Of a stretch of 10,958 nt of DNA, positions 1-6,609 are shown piece by piece. Position 1 is the stretch's first letter; every line of letters begins with the position of its first letter. The notes beneath the pieces were generated by a model that saw only the letters and a list, made by a program, of their open reading frames with translations, ran no database searches and was not told the origin of the DNA. This DNA comes from Treponema sp. UBA3819. GTDB lineage: Bacteria; Spirochaetota; Spirochaetia; Treponematales; Treponemataceae. The stretch covers positions 1 through 10,958 of the forward strand of contig DFDV01000150.1 of the NCBI GenBank assembly GCA_002369025.1, written 5' to 3'. The position numbers were made by a program, and so were the translations under genes.

Positions 1-154
1 CGCGGCTTTCGTAGTGATTGTAAAGTGATGCCTTTTTGATTCCCAGTTTTTCAGAAATATCTGCAAGGGAAGTTCCGCCAACACTCTTGTCAAATGCAGA
101 GTCCAGAACTGCCCGGATTATTTTTTCTTTTGTGATTTTTTCACCAACAGCCAT
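1..154 (-). CDS. TetR-family transcriptional regulator, N-terminal fragment (runs off left edge)
   Basis: Only the first 51 codons are in the window. They read as a TetR-type DNA-binding domain: helix 1 (KEKIIRAVLDSAF, residues 9-21), then a helix-turn-helix at about residues 28-47 containing SLADISEKLGIKKASLYNHY, the usual TetR arrangement ending in the LYxHY recognition helix. Two in-frame ATGs exist, at 166 and 154. The one at 154 is preferred because GGGAG lies 5 bases before it, while the one at 166 has only a weak site. The ligand-binding domain is outside the window, so the effector and targets are unknown. A sigma70-like promoter and a short inverted repeat lie just upstream, which suggests autoregulation (inference). 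Family assignment is secure; the function is not identifiable. Confidence 0.88.
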   Translation of the reverse strand, partial: MAVGEKITKEKIIRAVLDSAFDKSVGGTSLADISEKLGIKKASLYNHYESR

Positions 155-194
155 TTTTTCTCCCATACTTTTCCCGTTTCCCCACGAAACAGAA

Positions 195-214
195 AAACTA
201 CCGATTATTAGTTT
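195..214. promoter_or_regulatory. Inverted repeat over the -10 of the tetR-family gene; candidate operator
   Basis: AAACTA at 195-200 and TAGTTT at 209-214 are perfect 6-base inverted arms separated by 8 bases. The right arm overlaps the -10 hexamer of the promoter at 210-238. TetR-family proteins usually bind palindromes over their own promoters, so this is a reasonable operator candidate. The arms are short and AT-rich, and chance cannot be excluded. Confidence 0.35.
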
Positions 215-238
215 AATACGAGTATATCTATTTGTCAA
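210..238 (-). promoter_or_regulatory. Sigma70-like promoter for the tetR-family gene
   Basis: Read on the minus strand, a perfect TTGACA (233-238) is followed by a 17-base spacer and TAAACT (210-215, 4 of 6 matches to TATAAT). Transcription would start near 203, giving a leader of about 50 bases to the ATG at 154. The TGA of the small ORF upstream (235-237) lies inside the -35 hexamer. Confidence 0.65.
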
Positions 239-315
239 CGGAGTAGCCTGCTGACTGCTGACAGAATGATAAAGCAAGCCAGCAAAAAACCAAACAGCAA
301 ACAACTCTTCTTCAT
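235..315 (-). CDS. Candidate 26-residue hydrophobic small protein
   Basis: This short ORF begins MKKSCLLFGFLLACF and ends SRLLR before TGA. A strong GGAGG lies 6 bases before the ATG at 315, and a promoter-like TTGACA-17-TAGCAT lies about 50 bases further upstream. The peptide has two lysines, then about 19 mostly hydrophobic residues, then a basic tail: the shape of a single-pass membrane peptide or of a signal peptide without a mature protein. LLAC resembles a lipobox, but only 13 residues follow. It could be a small membrane protein, a leader peptide for the tetR-family gene downstream, or the remnant of a longer gene. I do not recognise it. The good ribosome site and promoter are the main support. 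Confidence 0.42.
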   Translation of the reverse strand: MKKSCLLFGFLLACFIILSAVSRLLR

Positions 316-360
316 ACATTACCTCCAATAAAACAATAAAAAAGAAAGAAAAAGACTTGA

Positions 361-392
361 ATTATGCTAGGTCAGTTTTTCTAATTTGTCAA
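361..392 (-). promoter_or_regulatory. Sigma70-like promoter upstream of the 26-residue ORF
   Basis: On the minus strand TTGACA (387-392) is followed 17 bases later by TAGCAT (364-369); an overlapping CATAAT (361-366) would need a 20-base spacer. The -35 contains the TGA stop codon (389-391) of the FAD-dehydrogenase gene upstream, so there is no room for a separate terminator and readthrough from that operon is possible. Confidence 0.5.
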
Positions 393-1993
393 ATTTTTTT
401 GATTATAGATGAGCAGACTTTTTCGCCGTCCATGGCAGAAGAAACAATTCCGCCGGAATAGCCGCTTCCTTCTCCCGCAGGATAGAGTCCTTTAAGTGCT
501 GTGCATTCTCCGCTTTCTTTTTCACGTAAAATGCGGACAGGGGTGCTGGTGCGGGTTTCGCTGGCGATTAAAAGAGCTTCGTTGCAGATAAAACCCCGCA
601 TGTTTTTGTTAAAGTCCTTAAAGCCCGCCTGCAGACGGGAAGCAATCTGTTCAGGAAGCCACTCATCCAGGCGGCTGGCTACAAGACCGGGCGTATAACT
701 GGTGCGCGGTAAATCTGCCGAGTCCCTGTGGTCAAGAAAATCCGTAAGCCTTTGTGCGGGCGCCTGCTGACCATTTCCGTGGCGGGCAGTTTCTGCTTCA
801 AGCCAGCTGCGCCAGTAAAGGCCTGCCAGTGCCGGACAGCCGTCCTTTTGCGCCCGCTCCCTGAATTCGGCAGGAATGTCTTCCGGGCGGGTTTCCACAA
901 CGATTGCACTGTTGCTCCAGCGGCTGTTGCGGGCGGCACCAGACATTCCGTTTATGACAATTTGTCCCGGAGCCGTACTGCTAGGTACGACAAATCCGCC
1001 CGGACACATACAAAAACTGTAGACACCGCGCCCGTCTTCCTGCGCCGTAAGCCGGTATTCTGCCGCCTGGGCCATCGCTTTTCCATGAAACTGAATTCTG
1101 TCGATAAGTTCTCTGGGATGTTCCACGCGCACGCCAACGGCGAATATTTTTTCTTCCAAGGCATCGGGTGCAGCTTTTGCAATCATTTCGTATACATCAT
1201 TTGCGGAATGACCGGTAGCAAGTACGACCGCATCCGCATGCAGAGTCTCTTCTGCACCCGTTTTGGTATTTTTAGTCTTTACGCCTGTAATGCAGAGTCC
1301 GTCTGACTCTTTTTTTGTTTCAAAGCCAATGCATTTGGTGTCAAAAAGAAATTCGCCGCCACATTCTATGATTTTTGCCCTCATATTGTTGATAATCTGG
1401 GGCAGTTTGTCGGTGCCGATGTGGGGATGTGCGTCGGTCAGAATGGCGGGATTGGCACCAAAAGCCACAAAGATGCGCAGGATTCTGCCGATATCTCCCC
1501 TTTTATTGCTGCGGGTATATAATTTGCCATCGCTGAAAGTACCTGCGCCGCCTTCGCCAAAACAATAATTGCTGTCTGCGTCCACATGGCCTCTGGTACT
1601 GATGGCGGCTATGTCTTTTTTTCGTTCACCGGTTACGGAACCACGCTCAATGATAAGGGGTTTAATGCCAGCTTCCAGAAGGCGTAGTGCGCCAAAGAGC
1701 CCCGCAGGACCTGCACCCACCACAGCAACAAGCCGCTTTCCGTCTGCCTTTTTCCATACAGGCAGTTCGCTTGCATCTGAATCAGGTTTTTCACCGATGT
1801 ACACTTTATAGCGCATGACAAGTTTGAGCTTACCGCGCCTGGCATCAATCGATTTCTTTACGAATACAGGAATAACTTCATCAGAGGAAGCAGAAATGCC
1901 TTTTTCCGCAAGAGCAAGTAAAATCTTATCTTTTATAAAAGCCTGGCGCTTTTCATCTTCCGGACGAATTATTACAGAAAGCTCTGTTACCAT
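389..1993 (-). CDS. FAD-dependent dehydrogenase of the COG2509 type
   Basis: The 534-residue protein is a soluble flavoprotein of the uncharacterised COG2509 family. Residues 1-70 form the small N-terminal alpha/beta extension usual in this family. A Rossmann FAD-binding motif VVGAGPAG lies at 91-98, with IIERG (114-118) supplying the acidic residue expected to bind the FAD ribose. FGEGGAGTFSDGKL (145-158) is a family signature, VVLATGHSA (256-264) is the second flavin motif, and GEGSGYSGGI near 507-516 is the C-terminal flavin-contact motif. Length is normal and no break is seen. The electron donor and substrate are unknown for the family. The gene starts 8 bases after the stop of the chemotaxis receptor with only a weak ribosome site, so translational coupling is likely. 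Family confident, reaction not known. Confidence 0.9.
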   Translation of the reverse strand: MVTELSVIIRPEDEKRQAFIKDKILLALAEKGISASSDEVIPVFVKKSIDARRGKLKLVMRYKVYIGEKPDSDASELPVWKKADGKRLVAVVGAGPAGLFGALRLLEAGIKPLIIERGSVTGERKKDIAAISTRGHVDADSNYCFGEGGAGTFSDGKLYTRSNKRGDIGRILRIFVAFGANPAILTDAHPHIGTDKLPQIINNMRAKIIECGGEFLFDTKCIGFETKKESDGLCITGVKTKNTKTGAEETLHADAVVLATGHSANDVYEMIAKAAPDALEEKIFAVGVRVEHPRELIDRIQFHGKAMAQAAEYRLTAQEDGRGVYSFCMCPGGFVVPSSTAPGQIVINGMSGAARNSRWSNSAIVVETRPEDIPAEFRERAQKDGCPALAGLYWRSWLEAETARHGNGQQAPAQRLTDFLDHRDSADLPRTSYTPGLVASRLDEWLPEQIASRLQAGFKDFNKNMRGFICNEALLIASETRTSTPVRILREKESGECTALKGLYPAGEGSGYSGGIVSSAMDGEKVCSSIIKKI

Positions 1994-2001
1994 GCCTTAC
2001 A

Positions 2002-4173
2002 TCAAACCTTGAACAAGTCAATCTGAGAACCAATCAGCTCGATAGACTGTCCCATGGCTTCGGAAATATCACCCAGCGTATTGCCATTGTCTTTAATCTG
2101 ACGGGCACCGTCTGCCATTTCTGTAACGCTGGTCTTGATTGCGTCGGTTGCTTCCTGCAGAGATTTTACTTCATCCAGAATTGCCTTGTTTCCTTCGCTC
2201 ATTTCTTCAGAAGAAGTGCGGACTTCCACCGTGCTGTTGTTCATCATGTGCAGGGCATCGGTAATCTGCTTGCTGCCCTCTTCGCTTTCCTGCATTGCTC
2301 CGCGAATCTGACGAACCAGCTGGTCAGTTTCCTGAATATTGTGGCGCACAGTACCAAACGCCTGCTTTGCTTCGGAACTAGCCGCAACGACTGCTGAAAC
2401 CAGGTCGCTGATGTTCTTTAATTCTTTGCCGATAGACTTAGATTCTGCCGCTGAAGTTTCTGCCAGAACACGGATTTCATCAGCTACAACACCAAAGCCC
2501 GCTCCAGCCTCGCCCGCATGTGCCGCTTCAATGGCGGCGTTCATGGAAAGCATATTTGTCTGAGAGGCAATCTTTGCAATCGCCTTGTTTGCCTTAAAGA
2601 GCATCTGGCTCTGTTCTTCAATAAGAACAATCTGACGGTTTACGGCTTCCTGTTTTTCCACACCGTTCTGGGCTGCATCTTCCAGAGCAAGGAAGGAATC
2701 TGCCATTTTTTCTGTACTGCGGGTAACGGATGCGATATTTCCCAGCATCTGCTCAACAGCGGAACTTGCCATGGAAACACCTTCTGACTGATTTCCAATC
2801 AGGCCGTTCAGGTTTTCAATATTCTTTGCAATCTGTGTTACTGCACCAGCCGTCTGCTGTACGCTCTGGCTCTGATTGTCAATCTGTCCGATAACACTGT
2901 CGATGTGACCAAGAATCTGGTTGATTGAGTTACCGGTTTCCAGAGTGGTGTGCTGCATGCTGCCGTCTATATCAATCAGGTTTTCTTTGGACTCTTTTAC
3001 ACCGCTGATAATCATGCGGAGGTTTTCTGTAAAGGTGTTAAAGCCCTGTACAACATCACCGATTTCATCTTTTGTCTTTACTTCAATTTTTTTGGTTAAA
3101 TCAGCATCTCCGGTAGCGATTTCCTTGATTGAATCTTTTAGCGCCTGAAGAGGACGAAGAAGAATATGCAGGTAAAGGCCGGTAAAAATCAGCAGCAGGA
3201 TTGCGATGATTGAAGTGATAAGTGCAATGGCGATACCACTCTTTTTTGCACCTGCCTGTATTTCTACTTCCGGAATGGCAACGCCCAGTGACCAGGGAGT
3301 TCCGTAAATGGGAGAGTAGAACATGTAATCTGTCTTTCCGGTAGCCTTGTTCTTTACAATTCCACTTCCTTCTTTTCCGTAAATCATGTCGTCAGCCACT
3401 TTGTAGTAGCCGATTAAACCAGATGCTTCATCTCCCGCTTCATAGAAGTTCTGTCCCACAGAGTCAGAATCAGGATGGGCAATAATTGAACCGTTGCCGT
3501 CCAGTGCAAAGATGTAGCCGTTACCAGAAATTTTAATTCTGCCGATTTCGTTTTCTGCAATGGTGACGGGAATTGCGCCAACAAAGATACCAAAAACATT
3601 GCCGTTTTCATTTACCGCAGAAACAGCTACATAGAAGACTTTTCCGCCTGTTACGCTGTCGTCAGAAGGATTGCTGATATATTCGTCTGCACCCTTTGTC
3701 AGAATCTGATTGAAAAAGTCTTTGGAACTGACATCCACTTCCTGACCTGTAGATGTGTACATATTGCCTTCCGCATCACAAATACCTACATAGTCAAAAT
3801 CAACATTAATCAGCTGTGTGTTTTCCATCATGTAGTCACGCACGGCATCAATATCACCGGTAAGGAAGACATTTGCCTTGGTGAATACGCGCAAATCTTT
3901 GTAATAACTGTTAAGCCAGTAGGAAACCGCCGTAGAACTTTCTGCCGCAACTGTTGTGTTAAAGTCACGGTATGTCTTGATGTCATTTTTAGTAATGGAT
4001 GAGCGAAGAATGGCGATAAGTGCAGAGAAGAATACAATCATCAGGACAAGAAGAGCTACTTCAAATTTAAAGGCAAATGTTTCTGTCCATTTTTTGTGAG
4101 GAACTTTGGGCTTTTTCTCTTTGGGCACCTTTACTTTCTTTTCTTTCGGTACTTTAATCTTTTTTTCTCTCAT
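2002..4173 (-). CDS. Methyl-accepting chemotaxis protein with periplasmic dCache-type sensor
   Basis: A 723-residue transmembrane chemoreceptor. The ATG at 4173 is chosen over one at 4206 because GGGAG lies 6 bases before it and the -10 at 4209-4214 would put the transcript start inside any longer form. Order: lysine-rich cytoplasmic tail (1-36) with repeated KVPKEKK-like units; TM1 (about 37-56); periplasmic double-Cache-like domain (57-312, including GNGYIFALDGNGSIIAHP); TM2 (about 313-339); HAMP (about 340-393); methyl-accepting coiled coil. The signalling tip, with SQTNMLSMNAAIEAAHAGE and GFGVVADEIRVLAE, is at about 537-572 and should contact CheA/CheW. No C-terminal CheR-docking pentapeptide is present; the protein ends DLFKV. 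Ligand unknown; Cache domains often bind amino acids or other small metabolites. It is the first gene of a likely operon with the FAD dehydrogenase. Confidence 0.96.
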   Translation of the reverse strand: MREKKIKVPKEKKVKVPKEKKPKVPHKKWTETFAFKFEVALLVLMIVFFSALIAILRSSITKNDIKTYRDFNTTVAAESSTAVSYWLNSYYKDLRVFTKANVFLTGDIDAVRDYMMENTQLINVDFDYVGICDAEGNMYTSTGQEVDVSSKDFFNQILTKGADEYISNPSDDSVTGGKVFYVAVSAVNENGNVFGIFVGAIPVTIAENEIGRIKISGNGYIFALDGNGSIIAHPDSDSVGQNFYEAGDEASGLIGYYKVADDMIYGKEGSGIVKNKATGKTDYMFYSPIYGTPWSLGVAIPEVEIQAGAKKSGIAIALITSIIAILLLIFTGLYLHILLRPLQALKDSIKEIATGDADLTKKIEVKTKDEIGDVVQGFNTFTENLRMIISGVKESKENLIDIDGSMQHTTLETGNSINQILGHIDSVIGQIDNQSQSVQQTAGAVTQIAKNIENLNGLIGNQSEGVSMASSAVEQMLGNIASVTRSTEKMADSFLALEDAAQNGVEKQEAVNRQIVLIEEQSQMLFKANKAIAKIASQTNMLSMNAAIEAAHAGEAGAGFGVVADEIRVLAETSAAESKSIGKELKNISDLVSAVVAASSEAKQAFGTVRHNIQETDQLVRQIRGAMQESEEGSKQITDALHMMNNSTVEVRTSSEEMSEGNKAILDEVKSLQEATDAIKTSVTEMADGARQIKDNGNTLGDISEAMGQSIELIGSQIDLFKV

Positions 4174-4208
4174 AGCTATCTCCCAAAAAAGTCTCTCTAC
4201 TAGCATAT

Positions 4209-4228
4209 ATTATACTTCATTTATCGGA
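4209..4228 (-). promoter_or_regulatory. Promoter region of the chemoreceptor gene: TATAAT plus a sigma28-like CCGATAA
   Basis: On the minus strand a perfect TATAAT lies at 4209-4214, with no convincing -35 at 16-18 bases. Just upstream, TCCGATAA (4221-4228) matches 7 of 8 bases of GCCGATAA, the -10 element of sigma28 (FliA), which controls many chemotaxis genes. An A-rich run (4239-4246) takes the place of the sigma28 -35, but TAAA itself is absent. Either element could drive the gene. Confidence 0.5.
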
Positions 4229-4269
4229 ATAATGCACTTTTTTTTGACAGAATGTTTGTTCGTCCGCTC

Positions 4270-4304
4270 GCAAATCAGACATCTCTGGACTGCGGGCGAT
4301 TTGC
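4270..4304. repeat. Inverted repeat just after the toxin gene
   Basis: GCAAATC (4270-4276) and GATTTGC (4298-4304) are perfect 7-base inverted arms with a 21-base loop. A competing pair, CGCTCGC (4265-4271) with GCGGGCG (4292-4298), has one mismatch. The structure begins 1 base after the toxin stop codon. No T-run follows on the minus strand, so it is not a standard intrinsic terminator; it may protect the 3' end of the toxin mRNA or slow polymerase (inference). Confidence 0.4.
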
Positions 4305-4305
4305 T

Positions 4306-4575
4306 TTATTTGTGGTAGTGCGTTCCGCATTGCAGAATCTCAACATAAGATTTTTCATTTTCTTCTACAATTCTGTAAACGATGCGATTAAAATCGTCAA
4401 TTCTCCGACTCCAGTATCCTGACAAATCATCTTTTAAAGGCTCTGGTTTTCCGATTCCCACATAACCGTTTCGGTCAATATCTTTTAAAATGGAATCCAA
4501 TTTTTTTACGAGTTTTTTATCGGAATGAAGATTCAAAAAATCTTCCCATGCTTCATCAGTCCAAAGTTTGTCCAT
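4306..4575 (-). CDS. yoeB: YoeB/Txe-family ribosome-dependent mRNA endonuclease toxin
   Basis: The 89-residue protein aligns by eye along its whole length with E. coli YoeB (84 residues): WTDEAWEDFLNL, then VKKLDSILKDI, GKPEPLKDDLSGYWSRRID and NRIVYRI. The catalytic residues of YoeB (E46, R65, H83, Y84) correspond here to E45 in GKPEPLK, R64 in NRIVY, and H86 and Y87 near the C-terminus, so the toxin looks active. YoeB cuts mRNA in the ribosomal A site and halts translation. Its ATG overlaps the antitoxin stop by one base (TAATG), which links toxin synthesis to antitoxin translation. The protein has a slightly longer tail than E. coli YoeB (GTHYHK). Confidence 0.96.
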   Translation of the reverse strand: MDKLWTDEAWEDFLNLHSDKKLVKKLDSILKDIDRNGYVGIGKPEPLKDDLSGYWSRRIDDFNRIVYRIVEENEKSYVEILQCGTHYHK

Positions 4576-4826
4576 TAATTAACCTCACTGATTTCGTGCT
4601 TTGTGAGTTTTCCCTGGCGTGCATGTTCCAAAGACACTTTGAGCCGTGCCTGATTATCTTCGCTCCAAAACGGGTCAGCTTTAATCTCAAACGGAATGCG
4701 GCTTTCTCTGAGGCAAGCCGTCATAAACATATTCACCGCCGCTGTCACCGAAATTCCGATGGATTCGCAGAATCCTTCAAAAGAATATTTTCGCTCGTCA
4801 TTTGTCCGAATGCTCATCGTTGCCAT
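4575..4826 (-). CDS. RelB/DinJ-family antitoxin partner of the YoeB-type toxin
   Basis: The 83-residue protein has two parts. Residues about 4-48, with FCESIGISVTAAVNMFMTAC and RIPFEI, form a ribbon-helix-helix DNA-binding and dimerisation domain of the RelB/DinJ type. Residues about 51-83 (DPFWSEDNQARLKVSLEHA followed by GKLTKHEISEV) resemble the toxin-wrapping tail of YefM/Axe antitoxins, whose normal partner is YoeB/Txe. The start at 4826 is supported by GGAGG 6 bases upstream; a second ATG at 4817 is less well placed. The protein should neutralise the downstream toxin and, with it, repress the promoter at 4863-4898. Family confident; the mixed architecture is my reading from motifs. Confidence 0.92.
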   Translation of the reverse strand: MATMSIRTNDERKYSFEGFCESIGISVTAAVNMFMTACLRESRIPFEIKADPFWSEDNQARLKVSLEHARQGKLTKHEISEVN

Positions 4827-4862
4827 ATTTTGCCTCCAAAACGCTTGTTTTATTCATGCAAT

Positions 4863-4898
4863 ATAATACATTGTAACACATTGTGCGACAAAATGCAA
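4863..4898 (-). promoter_or_regulatory. Toxin-antitoxin promoter with two palindromic operator half-turn repeats
   Basis: Two overlapping sigma70-like promoters can be read on the minus strand: TTGTCG (4886-4891) -17- TATTAT (4863-4868), and TTGCAT (4893-4898) -17- TACAAT (4870-4875), the latter preceded by TGT as an extended -10. Over them lie two short palindromes, TACATTGTA (4867-4875) and CACATTGTG (4877-4885), centres exactly 10 bases apart, on the same face of the helix. That is the layout expected for cooperative binding of ribbon-helix-helix dimers, so the antitoxin is the likely repressor. Confidence 0.6.
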
Positions 4899-4918
4899 AT
4901 GGATTTATGACATGACAC

Positions 4919-4957
4919 AAAAAAACAGGGCTGTCCGTTTTGGGCAACCCTTTTTTT
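4919..4957 (-). terminator. Intrinsic terminator, apparently bidirectional, ending the flavodoxin/outer-membrane-protein operon
   Basis: AGGGCTGTCC (4927-4936) pairs with GGGCAACCCT (4942-4951) around a 5-base loop, with one mismatch and one G-T pair. On the minus strand the stem is followed by seven T (4925-4919); on the plus strand also by seven T (4951-4957). It lies about 30 bases after the outer membrane protein stop at 4985 and just before the toxin-antitoxin promoter, so it separates the two minus-strand units. Confidence 0.8.
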
Positions 4958-4984
4958 GACGCTTTTTGCGGCAGCAAAATCTGA

Positions 4985-6133
4985 CTAGTAGGTGTACTTC
5001 CAGAAGACCGGTACTGCAAAACCGTAACTCTTGTTCTGATAACCGGCTTCAAAGCCTGCACCCAGTTCGTGATGCTCGTTTACCGCAAAGGCAAGTCCTG
5101 CACCACCCATGTAGGCATTTTTGAAGGTTGAGCCACCATCTGCCCTGTCATCAGGTGTAAAATCGGAAAGGATTTTTCCCGTCAGAGCCAGGGTAAGTTG
5201 CTCGGTAAGTCCCAGGTCAAATTCCAGGGCGCCGTAGATATCATGGGTTTCATTTGCCAGTTTGGAATCTTCACTAAAGTTTGTTACGCCTTCAGCAGTA
5301 ATTGCAAATCCCTTGCCTTCATAGGTCAGCACAGCGTTAAAGAGATTCTGGCCCCCAACACCGCCAACAACAGTCAGATAGTTGATGAAGTCACTGTAGC
5401 CGTCTCCTTCCTTGTTGTATTCATAGCCAAAGCCCAGGTTCAGGTTTTCTACAGCACCAAAAAGATTGGGGAATCCCACGGTACCGCCGAGTTTGCGTGC
5501 ATCGTTGTTGATGATGTTTCCTGCACTGAAACTGATTTCAAAGAGTTCATGTTCATACATGGCACCCAGACCAAAATTGAATTTATTGTTGTTTCCTTCG
5601 CTGTCCTTTCCATTAAAATAGTTAGGCGCAACAACAGCGTAGGTAGCGTCATTCAAATACCAGTCAATAGGAACAGTTGCCGCAATTTTCAGCGCACCAC
5701 CCAGAGGAGAAGGAGCATACCAGGCGGTAAAACCGTTGCTGCCGATGTTACCTGACTGCAGGTCATCATCATAAATGGGCAGGGTTGAAGGCCATGCCAC
5801 GATATTTTCCCGGAATGCCAGACCAATCTGTTCTATCGGACGGAATTCTACCCATGCGTCTTTCAGTTCGCCGGCAAGACCGTAGGTTTCACCGCCAAAA
5901 TCCATAAAGTATACAATGCCTTTTACCTGACCAGACAATTTTTCTGATTCAAGCTGCAGGTCAAACTTGTTCTTTACCGGAGCAAAGAATTTTACGTTTT
6001 CATCGGCTGCATCATCATGACCCCAGAAAGCGTCTTCCATATACAGTTTGTTTGTAAAAGAAATCTCTGTCTCTGCAAAAGCAAAGCCCGTTGCTGCCAG
6101 TAATGCGGCAAAACTCATCATCAATTTTTTCAT
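4985..6133 (-). CDS. Outer membrane beta-barrel protein (porin-like), secreted
   Basis: The 382-residue product has a signal peptide (MKKLMMSFAALLAATGFAFA, cleavage expected after residue 20 before ETEIS). A long alternating polar/hydrophobic sequence rich in Gly, Asn, Asp and aromatic residues follows, as in transmembrane beta strands. It ends in FAVPVFWKYTY, an aromatic C-terminus of the kind recognised by the BAM machinery. An in-frame ATG at 6142 would add MKK, but AGAGGA lies directly against it and is well spaced (9 bases) for the ATG at 6133. I do not recognise a named porin; Treponema genomes carry many barrels of this size. It is the third gene of a unit with DUF3793 and flavodoxin, 47 bases after the flavodoxin stop, with a terminator behind. 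Uptake of a metal or nutrient is plausible but unproven. Confidence 0.82.
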   Translation of the reverse strand: MKKLMMSFAALLAATGFAFAETEISFTNKLYMEDAFWGHDDAADENVKFFAPVKNKFDLQLESEKLSGQVKGIVYFMDFGGETYGLAGELKDAWVEFRPIEQIGLAFRENIVAWPSTLPIYDDDLQSGNIGSNGFTAWYAPSPLGGALKIAATVPIDWYLNDATYAVVAPNYFNGKDSEGNNNKFNFGLGAMYEHELFEISFSAGNIINNDARKLGGTVGFPNLFGAVENLNLGFGYEYNKEGDGYSDFINYLTVVGGVGGQNLFNAVLTYEGKGFAITAEGVTNFSEDSKLANETHDIYGALEFDLGLTEQLTLALTGKILSDFTPDDRADGGSTFKNAYMGGAGLAFAVNEHHELGAGFEAGYQNKSYGFAVPVFWKYTY

Positions 6134-6180
6134 TTTTTTCATTCCTCTATTATTTTTTTATCCGATTGTTTTGTTTTTTC

Positions 6181-6588
6181 TTATGCGCCTGCCAGTTCTT
6201 TTACGGCTGCCAGGTCTGCGTCTTCCGGCGTAAGATGAGCTTTTACTGCACCTGCCAGTGTGGCACCAGCTCCACTTACCCTGTCGCTCCAGTCAGAAAT
6301 CCACTGACCTTCACCCCAGTCGTATGAACCGAAAAGCCCGACTTTCTTTCCGCTCAAAGAACCTTCAATGCCGGAAAAGAATGTCTCCATAGAATCTTCC
6401 AGCTGTTCCGCACCCATTGCCGGGCTTCCAAGCAGAATCAGGTCTGCGGCCAGTGTTGCGGCGGCATCTGCCGTGTCTGCGGTCGCAAGCGTTACTTCAC
6501 GGCCTGCTGACTTTGCAGCTTCCTCGGCCGCCTGAGCCAGCGCTTCAGTGTTACCGGTTGTGGATGCATAAACGATAGCAACTTTCAT
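6181..6588 (-). CDS. Short-chain flavodoxin
   Basis: A 135-residue FMN electron carrier in the cytoplasm. The N-terminal strand and phosphate loop KVAIVYASTTGNTE (2-15) is the classic flavodoxin FMN-phosphate motif. The two loops that sandwich the flavin ring are visible as GSPAMGAEQLED (54-65) and FGSYDWGEGQW (86-96). The protein is acidic and Ala-rich and has the usual length for a short-chain flavodoxin. A GGAGG lies 6 bases before the ATG, predicting strong translation. Flavodoxins take over from ferredoxin when iron is limiting, or serve dedicated reductases. It starts 21 bases after the DUF3793 stop, a gene order seen in many anaerobes. Its redox partner is not in the window. Confidence 0.95.
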   Translation of the reverse strand: MKVAIVYASTTGNTEALAQAAEEAAKSAGREVTLATADTADAAATLAADLILLGSPAMGAEQLEDSMETFFSGIEGSLSGKKVGLFGSYDWGEGQWISDWSDRVSGAGATLAGAVKAHLTPEDADLAAVKELAGA

Positions 6589-6609
6589 ACTAAACCTCCA
6601 TTTATGTAG

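Noticed and set aside
728..1306. Open frame of 192 codons on the plus strand
   Set aside because: It lies wholly inside the FAD-dehydrogenase gene, has no ribosome site or recognisable domain, and its Cys/Arg/His-rich product is typical of an antisense shadow.
4548..4910. Plus-strand open frame across the toxin-antitoxin locus
   Set aside because: The opposite strand carries a clear YoeB/RelB-type pair with overlap and ribosome site; this frame shows no domain.
4964..4979. Small hairpin TTTTGC-GGCA-GCAAAA after the outer membrane protein gene
   Set aside because: Only 6 bp and AT-rich, and without its own T-run; the hairpin at 4927-4951 is a much better terminator.
5198..5755. Open frame of 185 codons on the plus strand
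   Set aside because: It is antisense to the outer membrane protein gene, whose signal peptide, strand pattern and terminator strongly support the minus strand.
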